Below the pieces are notes generated by a model, which did not search any database, was not told the origin of the DNA, and worked only from the letters and a program-made list of their open reading frames with translations. From the NCBI GenBank assembly GCA_964007475.1, contig OZ023273.1, positions 80,020,598 through 80,084,597 of the forward strand: DNA of 64,000 bases, read 5' to 3'. The stretch comes from Hybos culiciformis. Its lineage: Eukaryota > Arthropoda > Insecta > Diptera > Hybotidae. The translations under genes and the position numbers were made by a program. Numbering within the stretch: position 1 is the stretch's first letter; every line of letters begins with the position of its first letter. Below, piece after piece: positions 53,470 to 64,000 of this stretch.

Positions 53470-53960
53470 TTTAGCAAAATGTGCATGGTCTTAGGACAAA
53501 AACAAATTGTTTGTTTACTTCTACATGTAATTCTGACTACGACATTTTGATATTGACGGAACTTGGTTAAATGACGATTTTGCTGACTCGGAAATGGTTT
53601 CTCCGTCATATAATCTATTCAGACGCGATCGTCATCAGGGTAGTGATGCAACCACAGTTGGTGGTGGAATTGCAGTAGCTGTGAAAAGCGGCTTTGAGAA
53701 TTTTGATTCCTGCTGATGATTTAGAAATTTTATGTGTTAAGGTTAAGCTTTACAATTTTTGTTTGTATATTTTAACTGTTTATTTACCACCTCAAACAGG
53801 TGATGCTAGGAAAAATTTACACCTTAGCTTGATTAACTCACCTAATTTTTTTAGTGATATTATTTCTGACTCTGATAGAGTATTGTTTTTGTGAGATTTC
53901 AACTTTTCTGCGACGGCTTGGCTCGTTGATCCTGAAAGCGACTGTTTTTATCCTACTTCT
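53470..53960 (+). pseudogene. LINE ORF2 endonuclease fragment
   Basis: RTKTNCLFTSTCNSDYDILI and, after a one-base shift, WLNDDFADSEMVSPSYNLFR, then GGGIAVAVKSG, VKLYNFCLYILTVYLPPQ, and RVLFL with a stop before DFNFSATAW (GDFN region). This is an APE endonuclease with three frame lesions. Confidence 0.75.
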
Positions 53961-53962
53961 TC

Positions 53963-54935
53963 ATGTCAGTTGAGTCTATCTTAACTGATCATTTGTTATC
54001 GCTCAATTTTGAGCAAAATTCTTCAATTAAAAATGTGAGTGGTAAACAATTAGAGCTCGTTTTTTCTATCAATTTGTCTTCTATTTTAATTACCCATTGT
54101 CAAGATTCATTGCTGCCAGAGAAAACCACCATCTTCTCTTCTTATTAGTCTAGATATTCATCATTCCTCGAATGAATTAATTGTGGAACAAAATTATTCC
54201 TTTAATTTTAGTAAAGCCGATTACGTGGGAATGAATAACTCTCAGTCTTTTAGATTGGAGTTTTTTACATTCTCAAAAGAATTCTACTCTATTATTTTCA
54301 AATTGTTTATCGAGTACGTATTATTCAAATCTAATCGCATTCGTAATACTCGCCGCCTTGATGAGTTGAGATCTCTCAGAAACAAGCGTAATATGTTATG
54401 GAAAGCATATTGTAGTGATAGGAGTGAATATAGACTTGGTCAATATGTATGTATAAAGGAGGATTTTCGAAGTCTTCCTATTAACTGTAATTCTAACTAT
54501 TTGCTAAATCTTGAAAATGATCTCAAGTTAGATCCAAAACAATTCTGGAACTTTCTTAACTTAAAAAAACGTTCTTCTTCATATCCAACAACTCTCCATT
54601 ACAATGATGTCAGTAGTGACAATAATTATATTATTGCTAATCTATTCGCTGATTTCTACAAATCTTCTTTTGAGGCCGTTCGCGTTCACCTTAAGTTCGT
54701 TTCATATTCTTTTCTTTCAAATTTTAATTCGTATATATCTAAAACTGAAATCTCCAAACATATTCAGAGATTAAAAAAATCAAACACAGTAGGACCGGAT
54801 GATATTCCTACCGTTTTCTTGATGGAATGTGTGGATAAATTAACTCAACCACTTTATATTCTATTTAATATGTCTATTTCTTTATGTTCACTGAAAAATA
54901 TAACAGCTAGGTCAGCTTTTTTTTTAAGTAAATAG
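53963..54935 (+). pseudogene. LINE ORF2 linker and start of RT, truncated
   Basis: A long open frame from 54183 encodes the linker (TRRLDELRSLRNKRNMLWKA, LKLDPKQFWNFLNLKKRSSS) and the first RT motif KKSNTVGPDDIPTVFLMECV. It then ends in a non-homologous tail (RSAFFLSK). The catalytic RT parts are absent. Family: Jockey group, distinct from the other two LINEs here. Confidence 0.8.
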
Positions 54936-55140
54936 TGCTGTTTTAATAGCCGAATTAGGGATAGTGAATATTTATGGCAAAAACTGCGATCCGAATATAA
55001 CAAATGAAAATAACAAATAAAACTATTTTTCTGAGAACATGTACATTTATTAACAGTGGATTTCGTTATTTTTTTTACTAATTACCAGCTACGTTTCTAA
55101 AAAAAATTGAAAAATTCTTTTCAAATTTAGCTGAATTTCT
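54936..55140. other. Intergenic, nothing recognised
   Basis: A/T-rich junction to the tandem repeat. Confidence 0.4.
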
Positions 55141-55149
55141 TCAAAAGAT

Positions 55150-55834
55150 GGTACATAATAATTTACGCACTGCAAATTTTCTCTCGTAAAATGCTTTTTT
55201 TTAAATCCTAAACAGCAATTGGCGCTATTCAAACAGAAAAACTGTAAGACACCATAGGAAAAAATTTAAATTGAATAGCATTTTTTATTACACATGCTCT
55301 AGAACTTTAGATCCTGAACAGCAATTAGCGCTATTCAACCAGCAAAAATTGTAAGATGGCATAGGAAAAAATTCAATTTATTTAAGCAATATTCACTTTG
55401 TAAATAGCAGAATTTTATATTCTAGAAAGCTAAAAATTGAATATATTATAGCATTTTTTATTACATATACACTAGAATTTAAGATCCTAAACAGCAATAG
55501 ACGCTATTAAGACAGCAAAAATTGTAACACGACATGGGAAAAAATGCAATTCATTTCAGCAATATTTACTTTGTAAATAGCGGAATTTTAAATCATGGAA
55601 AGCGAAAAATATAATATATTATAGCATTTTTTATTACACATTCAAAAGAATTTTAGATCCTGAACAGCAATTGACGCTATTCAAACAGCAAAAACTTTAA
55701 GACGGCATAGGAAATAATTTGATTCATTTCAGCAATATTCACTTTGTAAATAGCAGAATTTTTAATTGTAAAAATCTAAAAATTTAATATATTATAGCAA
55801 AATATCTAATGTCGTATAGCATTATTCATTTGTT
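55150..55834 (+). repeat. 173-bp tandem repeat
   Basis: The marker CCTGAACAGC/CCTAAACAGC starts at 55207, 55313, 55486 and 55659, spacing 106, 173 and 173. Units contain GCAATATTCACTTTGTAAAT and TATATTATAGCATTTTTTAT. Related sequence continues at 57806-58175 on the far side of a hAT element. Confidence 0.85.
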
Positions 55835-55842
55835 CAATAGCA

Positions 55843-57805
55843 CAGCGTTTCTCAACCTTTTTGCTATAGCGACCTATAAAATATGAGTACAAAATAAAGC
55901 GACCCTCAATATGAAAATGGTATGCATTGACAAGTAGAAGAAATGACAGACAACTTTAAAATGTTTTATCAAAAAGCATGAATATAAAGAGGAATCTGCC
56001 CATACAAAAAAAAAAGAATAAAAATAGTGAAACAAAAAATCCATATCACAACCCCATGAGCTTTTTTTTTTTGAAGTGAAACTCTTTAAAGGCATTGTGA
56101 TTGAGAGTGAAAAAAATGTAAGTGTCAAAAATGCCTCGTTTATTGTCAAAAATGCTTCGATTATTGTCACAAAAAAAAGGCAAAAAAAAAAGAAAAAATT
56201 TATGTGTCAGCTAATGATAAAACCGACAGCCGCTAGCAACTGAATGAAGCTTATCAGCGCAATAACCTACTCTATATTGGCTCAGAATTAAAGTAGAAAA
56301 TACTATTTTTTTTTTTTCGGTTGAAAGGAAAATATAATTTATTTTAAATTATTGAATAAAAAATATTTCATTTATTAATTATTAGTGCTAATTTTCAAAA
56401 AGTTTTTAGAATACAAATATGTATTCTGAATAAAAATGTTCCACATGCACCTATTTTGTAGATATTTTATTTTTCATATTAATTTTTCTTAATGTAATTT
56501 TTAGTTTGTTAGTGTAATTTATTTTTGACATTAAATTACGCTAATAAAATGCAGGAGGAATATTTTTATTACAATTACTTTTCGGAAGAAATACTAATGT
56601 CCAATTTTGCAGGCATATTTGAAAATGCTCTTTCAACTAAAACAGATTTTTTTTTGAACTAATTTGTAATTGAGTTGTTAGTATAAATTATTTTTGCCAT
56701 TAAATTCCATTAATGCAATGCATGTAGAATATTTTTATTCCAATTCCTTTTCAGAAGAAGTACTAATAAACATGAAATTTTTCAGGCATATTTAAAAAGT
56801 TATTTTAGGTTAAACTTTTCGGGCAACAAAAAGAAAACATGATTTAAGCCACGCCGCTGTTTTTTCATACATTATTGTCGCTAATAATATAGTTGTAACC
56901 GAAATTGTGTTTACAGCTTAAAATATAGTAGAAATCATCTGGCAATCAGTGTTGCCATGCAGCCATAATTCTAGCCATTTTGAAATAATTTAAAAGCCAT
57001 TATGCCACTAAACTTTTTGAGCTTAAAAAGTATTTTAGAATTTTTAAATGTTTTTATCTCTAAGTAGTCGCTGGTTTTTATTTTTTTTTTTAATTTTTTA
57101 TAAGCCGCCGAATTCCCCCAAAACAAGTTATTTTAAGTCGACTGGTCGCAGCAATCGAAGGACAAAAATCAACTAGTTGCCGTCGAAAAAATCGATTGGT
57201 GTCATGTCTTATATGCACTTGGCCATTTTAAATATTTATTTAGGCTCCCCAGAAAATACTACTTGCCATGAAGTTTCACTTCTTCCGTGTGTCCCGAGAC
57301 TCACATATATTTTTTTTTTGAGAATTCCACTCTCACAAAAGCTTTTAAAACTTTAAAAATTGTATAGAACTCTTGTTATTTTTGAAGTTTTAAAAGCTTT
57401 TGTGAGAGTGAAATTCTCAAAAAATTCAAAAAAAAAAAGCTCATGGGGTTGTGATATGGAATTTTTGTTTCACTATTTTAATTCTTTTTTTTGTATGGGA
57501 CTGATTCCTCTTTATATACATGCTTTTTGGTTTTATTTATTTTTATTTTAATGGCTTATTTGTTGTTGGCAATTATTTGATAATTTACTAAGTCTGGCTC
57601 AAAGGATTTACTCAATTATCAATGTTAAAACAGCAATCTTTTGAAAAATAAGGTATAGGTTAATTCTTCTTACGTAATCAAAATATTTTATTATTTTTGA
57701 AAAAATATATGTAGCATTTGTAATAGAATTTTTCCATTAAAACGACCAATTGAAAATCTTTCGCGACCCAAATTCGGGTCGCGACCCTAAGGTTGAGAAA
57801 CGCTG
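55843..57805. mobile_element. hAT-like non-autonomous element (CAGCGTTTCTCAACC ends)
   Basis: CAGCGTTTCTCAACCTT starts both strands, and the exact 8-bp duplication CAATAGCA flanks it (55835-55842, 57806-57813). A second inner inverted pair (ATCACAACCCCATGAGCTTT at 56043 and its inverse at 57438) and a third (CACTCTCACAAAAGCTTTTA at 57326 with its inverse at 57391) suggest further insertions. No transposase. Confidence 0.9.
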
Positions 57806-57892
57806 CAATAGCAGACTTCCTTATTTAAATAGCTTAACATAGAATATAACATGGGAAATAATCTAACATTGTGTAGCATATTTAATTAATTC

Positions 57893-58175
57893 AATAGCAG
57901 AGTATCTTGTTTAAATGAGAAATGAATCTTATATCGCGTAGCTAATATTCACTTTTTCAATAGCAGATTTTAATATCCATGGACAGTTATTTTAAACAAA
58001 GAAAATAGTAGACAAAAAATAATTTCATTATGAAGTACTATTCGAGCGAAATTATTTTCTGTCTACTATTTTCTTTCTTAAAAATAACTCTCCATGGATT
58101 TTAAAGTCTGCTATTGAAAAAGTGAATATTAGCTATGCGATATAAGATTCTTTTCTCATTTAAACAAGAAACTCT
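57893..58175. repeat. Palindrome of about 280 bp
   Basis: TTCAATAGCAGATTTTAATA then TCCATGGACAGTTATTTTAA and onward pairs with the inverse arm ending AAGAAACTCT. The arms are about 125 bases with a 20-base loop near 58030. They contain the same words as the 173-bp repeat. Confidence 0.8.
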
Positions 58176-58738
58176 AATACAAGAATCCTAATGTCTTTTT
58201 CATTCGAGTGAAAGTAGAATTATTAAAATTAATTTTCGTTGATTTTCAAAATTAACTCGTAATTCATAATAACTTCATTAAATATAAATCTTCATGATAT
58301 GAATGATTCATAATGTGTCTTACTCTTAATGTGAATGTTTTAAATTTAAATAGTTAGTAATTGAACCATCCTGTATATTGAGTAAAACAAGAATAATATG
58401 TTGTTTCATTAACTAAAAAAATATAAAAACTCATGAAAATAATACAAAAACTTTTTATTTTGGGGATACTTAAGTTTCTATCACAATTTGTCTTAATTTG
58501 AAATCTATTAATAAACAGTAGTAGTAGCTTAAAAAGAATATAATGAATATTTAATTGTCTTTAGCAATTTTACAGAAATAATATTTAATTCCTAATTTCA
58601 TTAAAAACTTTTGCATTAATTCTTTTACCATTTGTATTTTGAATATAGCAATATTATTTCATTAGTTTATAAAATTTTAGAAAGAAAAACTTACGTTAGT
58701 AATTAAAAAAATGTTTGAGTAAAATTTTAAGGTATGTT
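58176..58738. other. Intergenic, nothing recognised
   Basis: A/T-rich; no coding pattern. Confidence 0.4.
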
Positions 58739-60166
58739 TTAAAAAAACTGATTGTCTGGAATCTTTGATAAATCCTTCCACAAAGTAATAACGTTCGAAA
58801 AATGATGATCGAATTTCGTTTCAATTCCAAACAGGCATTGACTCTTCTGGATACGTACAATTCACGTGTTGGTCATTTTAAAACGAGCTTCCAAATCATG
58901 TAAAACTGGATCAAATTTGTAAATAATTTCGTTTAAATAAACATAATTTGTTCAAACTTCATCTAAAATAAGAAAACACTTATTATGTATAAATAAACGG
59001 TACAGATATAAAAATCAAGAAGTAAGAGATATTATGCTTAAGTTATTGAAGAAATTAAACCGAACAATATTTTTACCATATTTCCAAATCGTAGCTATTT
59101 CGAAAACGTTTATATAATAATATAATAATATAATAATATAATAATATAATAATATAATAATATAATAATATAATAATATAATAATATAATAATATAATAA
59201 TATAATAATATAATAATATAATAATATAATAATATAATAATATAATAATATAATAATATAATAATATAATAATATAATAATATAATAATATAATAATATA
59301 ATAATATAATAATATAATAATATAATTATAAAAATAATATAATAATATAATAAAATAATAATATAATAATATAAATAATATAATATAATAATATAATGAA
59401 TACACAAGTGTTGTAATAAGCGAATAAGTAAAATAAACTTACTTAATATTTTGTCTTAAATATTTTCCACACTCTGCTTTTTAATAAAGCTCGCAATACC
59501 TTTGTAGTCCAAGCTTTCAAATGATTCGTTCCTGAATCCTTCAGCTGTAAGAATAGTTAATTAAAATTTAATTATTGTTTTCTAATTTGATTTATTCTAT
59601 AACGCAGTCCAAAGTTATTTCAAATGAAACGGCCTCTGTTCACCGTTTTTAATGATTTACGATCAAACATTTTTAATCATCAACCGCTGAAAAAGATGGT
59701 ACATTTGTACGGAATTAAATTTTGCACAAATTTTAAATAACAATAAAACGAGCTGAATTAATTAAAAAGCATTGCTGATATTCTGACCTTAAATAGCAAA
59801 ATATCCAATCATCTAGTATAAAATAGCTGCTAAACCATTGAAATTTCTTCTTGCTTGTTGAATTGGATATTTTACTATTCGAAATAACCAAATACACTGC
59901 AAAAATTATAATTCCAGCTCTACTTCTTCGTTTATTCAGCTATTAGGTATAATTTAGAAAATTCAAAAACTAACCCAAGAATTTAGAAACTTCCATTGAA
60001 TTCGAAGCTGGTTCAGCTTGAAAATTCAGTACCCGTCAGATATTTTGATTGTAAAAAATAGTAAACCTAGGAAGATGCCTTTAAAAAAAAACTTACCTTT
60101 AAGTAAGACCACCAACTCTTGGAAATTCCATTCGATCAAAATTTGCTTCACGTGTTCGTCGCACAT
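58739..60166 (-). pseudogene. Possible spliced gene or gene fragment, family unknown
   Basis: Three coding-like pieces lie on the minus strand. One is ATG-started at 60166-60097 (MCDEHVKQILIEWNFQELVV, LLK) and followed by a perfect GTAAGT donor. One, after a CTTACAG acceptor, is at 59544-59456 (EGFRNESFESLDYKGIASFI, KKQSVENI then a stop) and joins the first in frame. One is at about 58850-58739 (SQCLFGIETKFDHHFSNVIT, LWKDLSKIPDNQFF then a stop). The first two together look like a small helical domain, loosely SAM-like. The stop in the second piece may be real or a lesion. I do not recognise the product. Confidence 0.35.
59109..59395. repeat. Microsatellite, 8-bp unit TATAATAA
   Basis: About 27 regular units to 59325, then degenerate. 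Frames across it are low-complexity artefacts. Confidence 0.95.
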
Positions 60167-60380
60167 TATTTTTTTTTATTATTTTTTTTCGAAATTACTT
60201 CTATTTAATTTTATTAATTAATTTTAAACTCAAAATCATAAAAATTCAAATTATTTATTTTATATGAAAAAAATTAAATTTTTTTATAGCTGATTGCGTG
60301 TTTACATTGAAAAAAGAACTGCCAGATCACCGTAAATAAGAAATGATGCCAAATCAGTGCAATTAATAAACGGTGACAGG

Positions 60381-60524
60381 TTTTTAAAATTAAAATGAAA
60401 TAAATATTAAAAAAAATTGTTATCATATGCTTCTACCGTAAAAGATATTCATTCCATTATCTTTTACGGTAGAAGCATATGATAACAATTTTTTTTAATA
60501 TTTATTTCATTTTAATTTTAAAAA
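60381..60524. repeat. 144-bp near-perfect hairpin
   Basis: The arms of about 66 bases (TTTTTAAAATTAAAATGAAA outward, ATGCTTCTACCGTAAAAGAT inward) are inverse copies around a 12-base loop. No mismatch was seen. Confidence 0.9.
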
Positions 60525-60968
60525 CGTTAGTGTTAATTATTTTTGAGAAAAAATAACTCTAACAACATTAATACTTATGTGAAATATTTTTATTTAGAAT
60601 ATTTTTATTTAAAAATTTTTTTTCGCGAGAAGCACTATTATTTAGGGTTCATAGAGAATTTGTGTTTGGAGACAACTTACAATCTTTTAGAATAGATTGC
60701 TCTTCCGAAAAAAATTTTTTAAACAAGCTGCGACTATGGATTCTTAAAGAACTAGTCGTAATAAGATGAAAAGAGCAACAAAATTTTTCGATATATTTTT
60801 TTTTGCTTATTTTTAAATTGTTATATCTCGAAAACTAAGGTGATATCGAAAAATTTATTCAATTATTTCGTCTTGATTCGCCGAGCTCTATAAGAATGCA
60901 TAATCAGATTGCGGCGCTAAAATTATCGTAAAATCCCCGATATTTGCACCCGTACGTACAGATGTACA
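60525..60968. other. Intergenic, nothing recognised
   Basis: Ordinary A/T-rich sequence. Contains TTATATCTCGAAAACTAAGG, a word common in insect repeats. Confidence 0.35.
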
Positions 60969-62657
60969 TTAGACTGGTTCATTTTTGAGGTCATGTTGAG
61001 ATTTTCTTGCCGCCCATGCAGATTTCGAACAATTAAATAAAAAAAACGAGAAAACGCTCTTAGATTTTCCGAAATTTTGTTTCCCCATCAAGCGCAACCA
61101 GTTTTTGTGATGGTTGAGGCCTAGACCTAATAAGGTGGGTTCAAAACTCTGTAACTTTTTTTTCTTTGAATTTTTTTTCCTCCTTTTTTTTTTGGTTTAA
61201 CTGTCTTGATGCTCCCTTCATTTTTTGTTAACATCGTAAGGCTATACGACTTATCCTTTTTTTTTTACAACTCTCTTAAGGTGAATTCAAACTTTTGTCC
61301 CCATTTTATTTTTACTTTAAGACACCATATCTTTTCTAATTTTAAGAGAAACATTTTTTTTTTTTTTTTTCATAAATTTGGCATAAATTTTCATCATTTT
61401 TAGCATTATAACTAAAAGATAAAATTATATTAAGTTCTGGTTTTTAAGCTACAATTAATTTTACGACATTAAAAGCTTCGCTTTCGTAATGCATTGGTCA
61501 TTTGATTCATTTGTTAACTGATCTATTTTTTTTAATTAGGAATCAAAAAAGGAGATTTAGAATAGAAATGAATAAGAATTTAAAAATTGTTTTAAATTTA
61601 TATTTATTTATGATTAATTTTTTTCAATTAATTTTAAAAATATTTGATTTTGCAATAATCGCCATGTTTGGCCGATGCTGGCTCACGATTTGGAGAATAA
61701 TTTGTTTTTGAGTTTCGTCAGAAGTTAACGATGTGTTAAATTCCGTCATTAATGCAAGACTCCTCTCGGCGTTGTCATTAACAACTTGTAACTTCTGAAC
61801 TAATCGAAGGACGTCTTGATATCCTGCATCAGATTTCCATAGAGCTGGATCAATGTCTAATGACAACGCCGAGATGAGTGTTGCATTAATGACGGAATTT
61901 AACACATCGTTAACTTCTGACGAAACTCAAAAACGAATTATTCTCCAAATCGTGAGCCAGCATCTGCCAAACATGGCGATTATTGGAAAATCAAATATTT
62001 TTAAAATTAATTGCAAAAAATTAATCATAAATAAATATAAATTTAAAACAATTTTTAAATTCTTATTTATTTCTATTCTAAATCTCCTTTTTTGATTCCT
62101 AATTAAAAAAAATAGATCAGTTAACAAATGAATCAAATGACCAATACATTACGAAAGCGATACTTTTAATGTCGTAAAATTAATCGTAGCTTAAAAACCA
62201 GAACTTAATAGAATTTTATCTTTTAGTTATAATGCTAAAAATTATGAAAATTTATGCCAAATTTATGAAAAAAAAAAAAAAAATGTTTCTCTTAAAATTA
62301 GAAAAGATATGGTGTCTTAAAGTAAAAATAAAATGGGGACAAAAGTTTAAATTCACCTTTAGAGAGTTGTAAAAAAAAAAGGATAAGTCGTATAGCCTTA
62401 CGATGTTAACAAAAAATGAAGGGAGCATCAAGACAGTTAAACCAAAAAAAAAAGGAGGAAAAAAAATTCAAAGAGAAAAAAGTTACAGAGTTTTGAACCC
62501 ACCTTATTAGGTCTAGGCCTCAAACATCACAAAAATTGGTTGCGCTTGATGGGGAAACAAAATTTCGAAAAATCAAGGACGACGTATTTCGTTTCTTGAT
62601 GTAAGCTTTCAGAATCTGTATGGGCGGCAAAAAAATTTTTTTTGTGAACCAGCCTAA
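60969..62657. mobile_element. Large foldback with coding sequence in both arms
   Basis: Left arm (60969 to about 61782) and right arm (about 61857-62657) are inverse copies over about 800 bp around a 74-base loop. The ends are TTAGACTGGTTCA and, reversed, TTAGGCTGGTTCA, with palindromic TGTACA flanks. Both arms encode the same peptide (minus strand 61905-61624, plus strand 61853-62095: LMTEFNTSLTSDETQK, IILQIVSQH). The loop adds upstream residues (PALWKSDAGYQDVLRLVQKL) to the minus-strand frame. The TGTACA could be a duplication or part of the ends. Confidence 0.8.
61624..61905 (-). pseudogene. Coding fragment captured in the foldback
   Basis: The 93-residue frame contains DAGYQDVLRLVQKLQVVNDN and AERSLALMTEFNTSLTSDET, then QKQIILQIVSQHRPNMAII. 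The ND.AE...L...F......DE.Q...LQ.V..H pattern reminds me of a C-terminal segment common in arthropod transposon proteins, but I cannot name the family. Its first codons come from the opposite arm, so the true start is missing. Confidence 0.4.
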
Positions 62658-63080
62658 TGTACATACATAGGTATAAAATTATTTTTTTGTTTTAAACACT
62701 TTATGTATTAAAAATATTTTTTTACCTATTTATATTATTAATTTTTTTAAAATTATTTTTTCATATTTTGTTAGTTGTTATCACTCTGCCGCGCCGCGCT
62801 GCGACTGAAAGTTTCAGTTCGCAACTACGTAATTTATTTTTTTTCTTTGATAAAACTACATTATATGATTGATATAAAACTGAAAGACAATTTAATTTTA
62901 TAGATAGGTAATTGCCATCGATTAAAATCAATGTTATTTTACACCAAAACTGAAATTTTAAAGCCTTTCTTTAATAAAACTTTTATTTTATTAAATTATG
63001 ATGCACCTGCTCAATGGAAAATATTATTTCGACATATGGCAATTCACTGCTTACCCGTTAACGTATCCTAGTTTAGCTGT
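62658..63080. other. Intergenic before the satellite
   Basis: A/T-rich with one GC-rich patch (CCGCGCCGCGCTGCG near 62790). No feature recognised. Confidence 0.35.
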
Positions 63081-63084
63081 TTTA

Positions 63085-64000
63085 AATACCTTTTCTTGTT
63101 TTTCATAATAGCAGTCTTGGCTACCTATTTACCACTTATAGTTAGTTAGAAAATAAATTCAGATATAAAAGCTAACAAAAAATTACATTTATTTAATTTA
63201 AAAAAAAGCGCTTTAATGTGGGTATTTTTGCATAGCGAAATAGCAATCTTGGCTGTCTATTTAGCACTTTTTGTTTGAATTCTTAGCAATCCCTATTACA
63301 TTGAACGAGGTAAAATTCCTATTATTAAAAGAAAAAAAATCATTAAAAATAATAATAGCCGCCACTCTCTATTTAATTGTAGTTAGTTGTACAATAAATT
63401 TTGATAAAAAGCTGGCTATAATTAGATTAATTAAACATAATATCGTCTCATTTGAAAAGTTATTCCTGTTTAGTGAAATAACAATGTTGGCTATCAATTA
63501 AACATTTTATGGTTGAATTCTTAGCAATTTATATTATACAGGACTACGTTAAAGTCCTTTTATTAAAAGAAAAAAATTCGATTAAAACTGCAATTGCAGC
63601 TATTTTTTTTAAACTTATAGTTAGTTAGAAAATAAAGTTTGATATAAAAGCTAACAAAAATTACATTTATTTAATTTTAAAAAAAGCGCTTTAATGTGGG
63701 TATTTTTGCATAGTGAAATAGCAATCTTGGCTGTCTATTTAGCACTTTTTGTTTAAATTCTTAGCAATCCCTATTATACTGAACGAGGGAAAATTCCTAT
63801 TATTAAAAGAAAAAAATCATTAAAAATAATAATAGGCGCCACTCTCTATTTAATTATAGTTAGTTGCACAATAAATTTTGATAAAAAGCTGGCTATAATT
63901 AGATTAATTAAACACAATATCATCTCATTTGAAAAGTTATTTCTGATTAGTTAAATAGCAATTTTGGCTACCTATTTAGCATAATTTGTTTTGAAAAGTA
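63085..64000 (+). repeat. Satellite array with a 478-bp dimeric unit (2 x about 239 bp)
   Basis: GCGCTTTAATGTGGGTATTT occurs at 63208 and 63686 (478 bp apart). Between them the half-unit words TAGCAATCTTGGCTGTCTAT / AACAATGTTGGCTATCAATT and GAATTCTTAGCAAT recur about 240 bp apart in diverged form. Alternating half-units are more alike than neighbours, a higher-order pattern. The array continues beyond the window. Confidence 0.85.

Noticed and set aside
59015..59407. Two long minus-strand open frames rich in Tyr, Ile and Leu
   Set aside because: They are translations of the TATAATAA microsatellite; the stop-free frames result from the repeat, not from a gene.
1..64000. A bacterial-type defence or biosynthetic gene system
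   Set aside because: No operons, ribosome-binding sites or such gene families are present; sequence content is that of eukaryotic transposon-rich DNA.

Overview
The window is AT-rich, repeat-dense nuclear DNA from an arthropod, most likely an insect. The evidence is the mix of element types: BEL/Pao and 412/mdg1-like Gypsy LTR retrotransposons (the latter with a tRNA-Arg-type primer site), Jockey/CR1-group LINEs, a Penelope-like element, hAT, pogo-like and MULE DNA transposons, foldback elements and satellites. The exact taxon cannot be fixed from the sequence. I found no confident host gene, rRNA, intact tRNA or CRISPR array. Nearly every protein-coding stretch is transposon-derived and most are broken.

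Layout. 1-2.5 kb: 5' part of a BEL/Pao element on the minus strand (gag, start of the protease, leader, candidate LTR), next to the right end of a small hAT-like element. 2.9-4.2 kb: one copy of an unclassified repeat ('family B'), also seen at 24.8 and 48.2 kb. 5.0-8.2 kb and 19.85-20.26 kb: two halves of one old Gypsy element (minus strand). They are separated by an 11.6-kb insertion (8213-19844) whose ends carry 29-bp inverted repeats and AACT duplications. That insertion is itself filled with a 412-like LTR relic, a MITE, a pogo-like element, a foldback element, a hAT element and gene fragments. 20.27-23.06 kb: a 118-bp direct repeat brackets a 200-N assembly gap and a Jockey-group LINE. 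23.1-33.6 kb: a decayed MULE transposase gene, cut by a hAT element and then by a CR1/Jockey-like LINE, followed by a second fragment of the same family, a TIR element and a foldback element that contains a MULE transposase C-terminus.

35.1-51.4 kb: one 412/mdg1-like Gypsy element with matching 234-bp LTRs (4 differences) and ACTT target duplications, swollen to 16.3 kb. It contains a Penelope-like insertion with long inverted arms, an exact 3743-bp tandem duplication covering leader, gag and start of pol, a family-B insertion, and a LINE fragment that carries a hAT MITE. 51.4-54.9 kb: a tRNA-like (SINE-type) sequence split by a foldback element, then another LINE relic. 55.1-58.2 kb: a 173-bp tandem repeat split by a hAT element, and a palindrome. 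58.7-60.2 kb: a weak candidate for a spliced minus-strand gene. 60.4-62.7 kb: a 144-bp hairpin and a 1.7-kb foldback whose arms carry a duplicated coding fragment. 63.1 kb to the end: a satellite with a dimeric (2 x 239 bp) repeat unit.

How it fits together: the window is a record of insertion into insertion, and many boundaries are fixed by exact target duplications or by an un-inserted paralogous site within the window. The most interesting signal is a set of three foldback elements (13853-14812, 31915-32639, 51485-52393). Each has arms built of a different short repeat and an exact 9-bp target duplication, and one holds a MULE transposase fragment, which suggests a MULE-mobilised foldback family.
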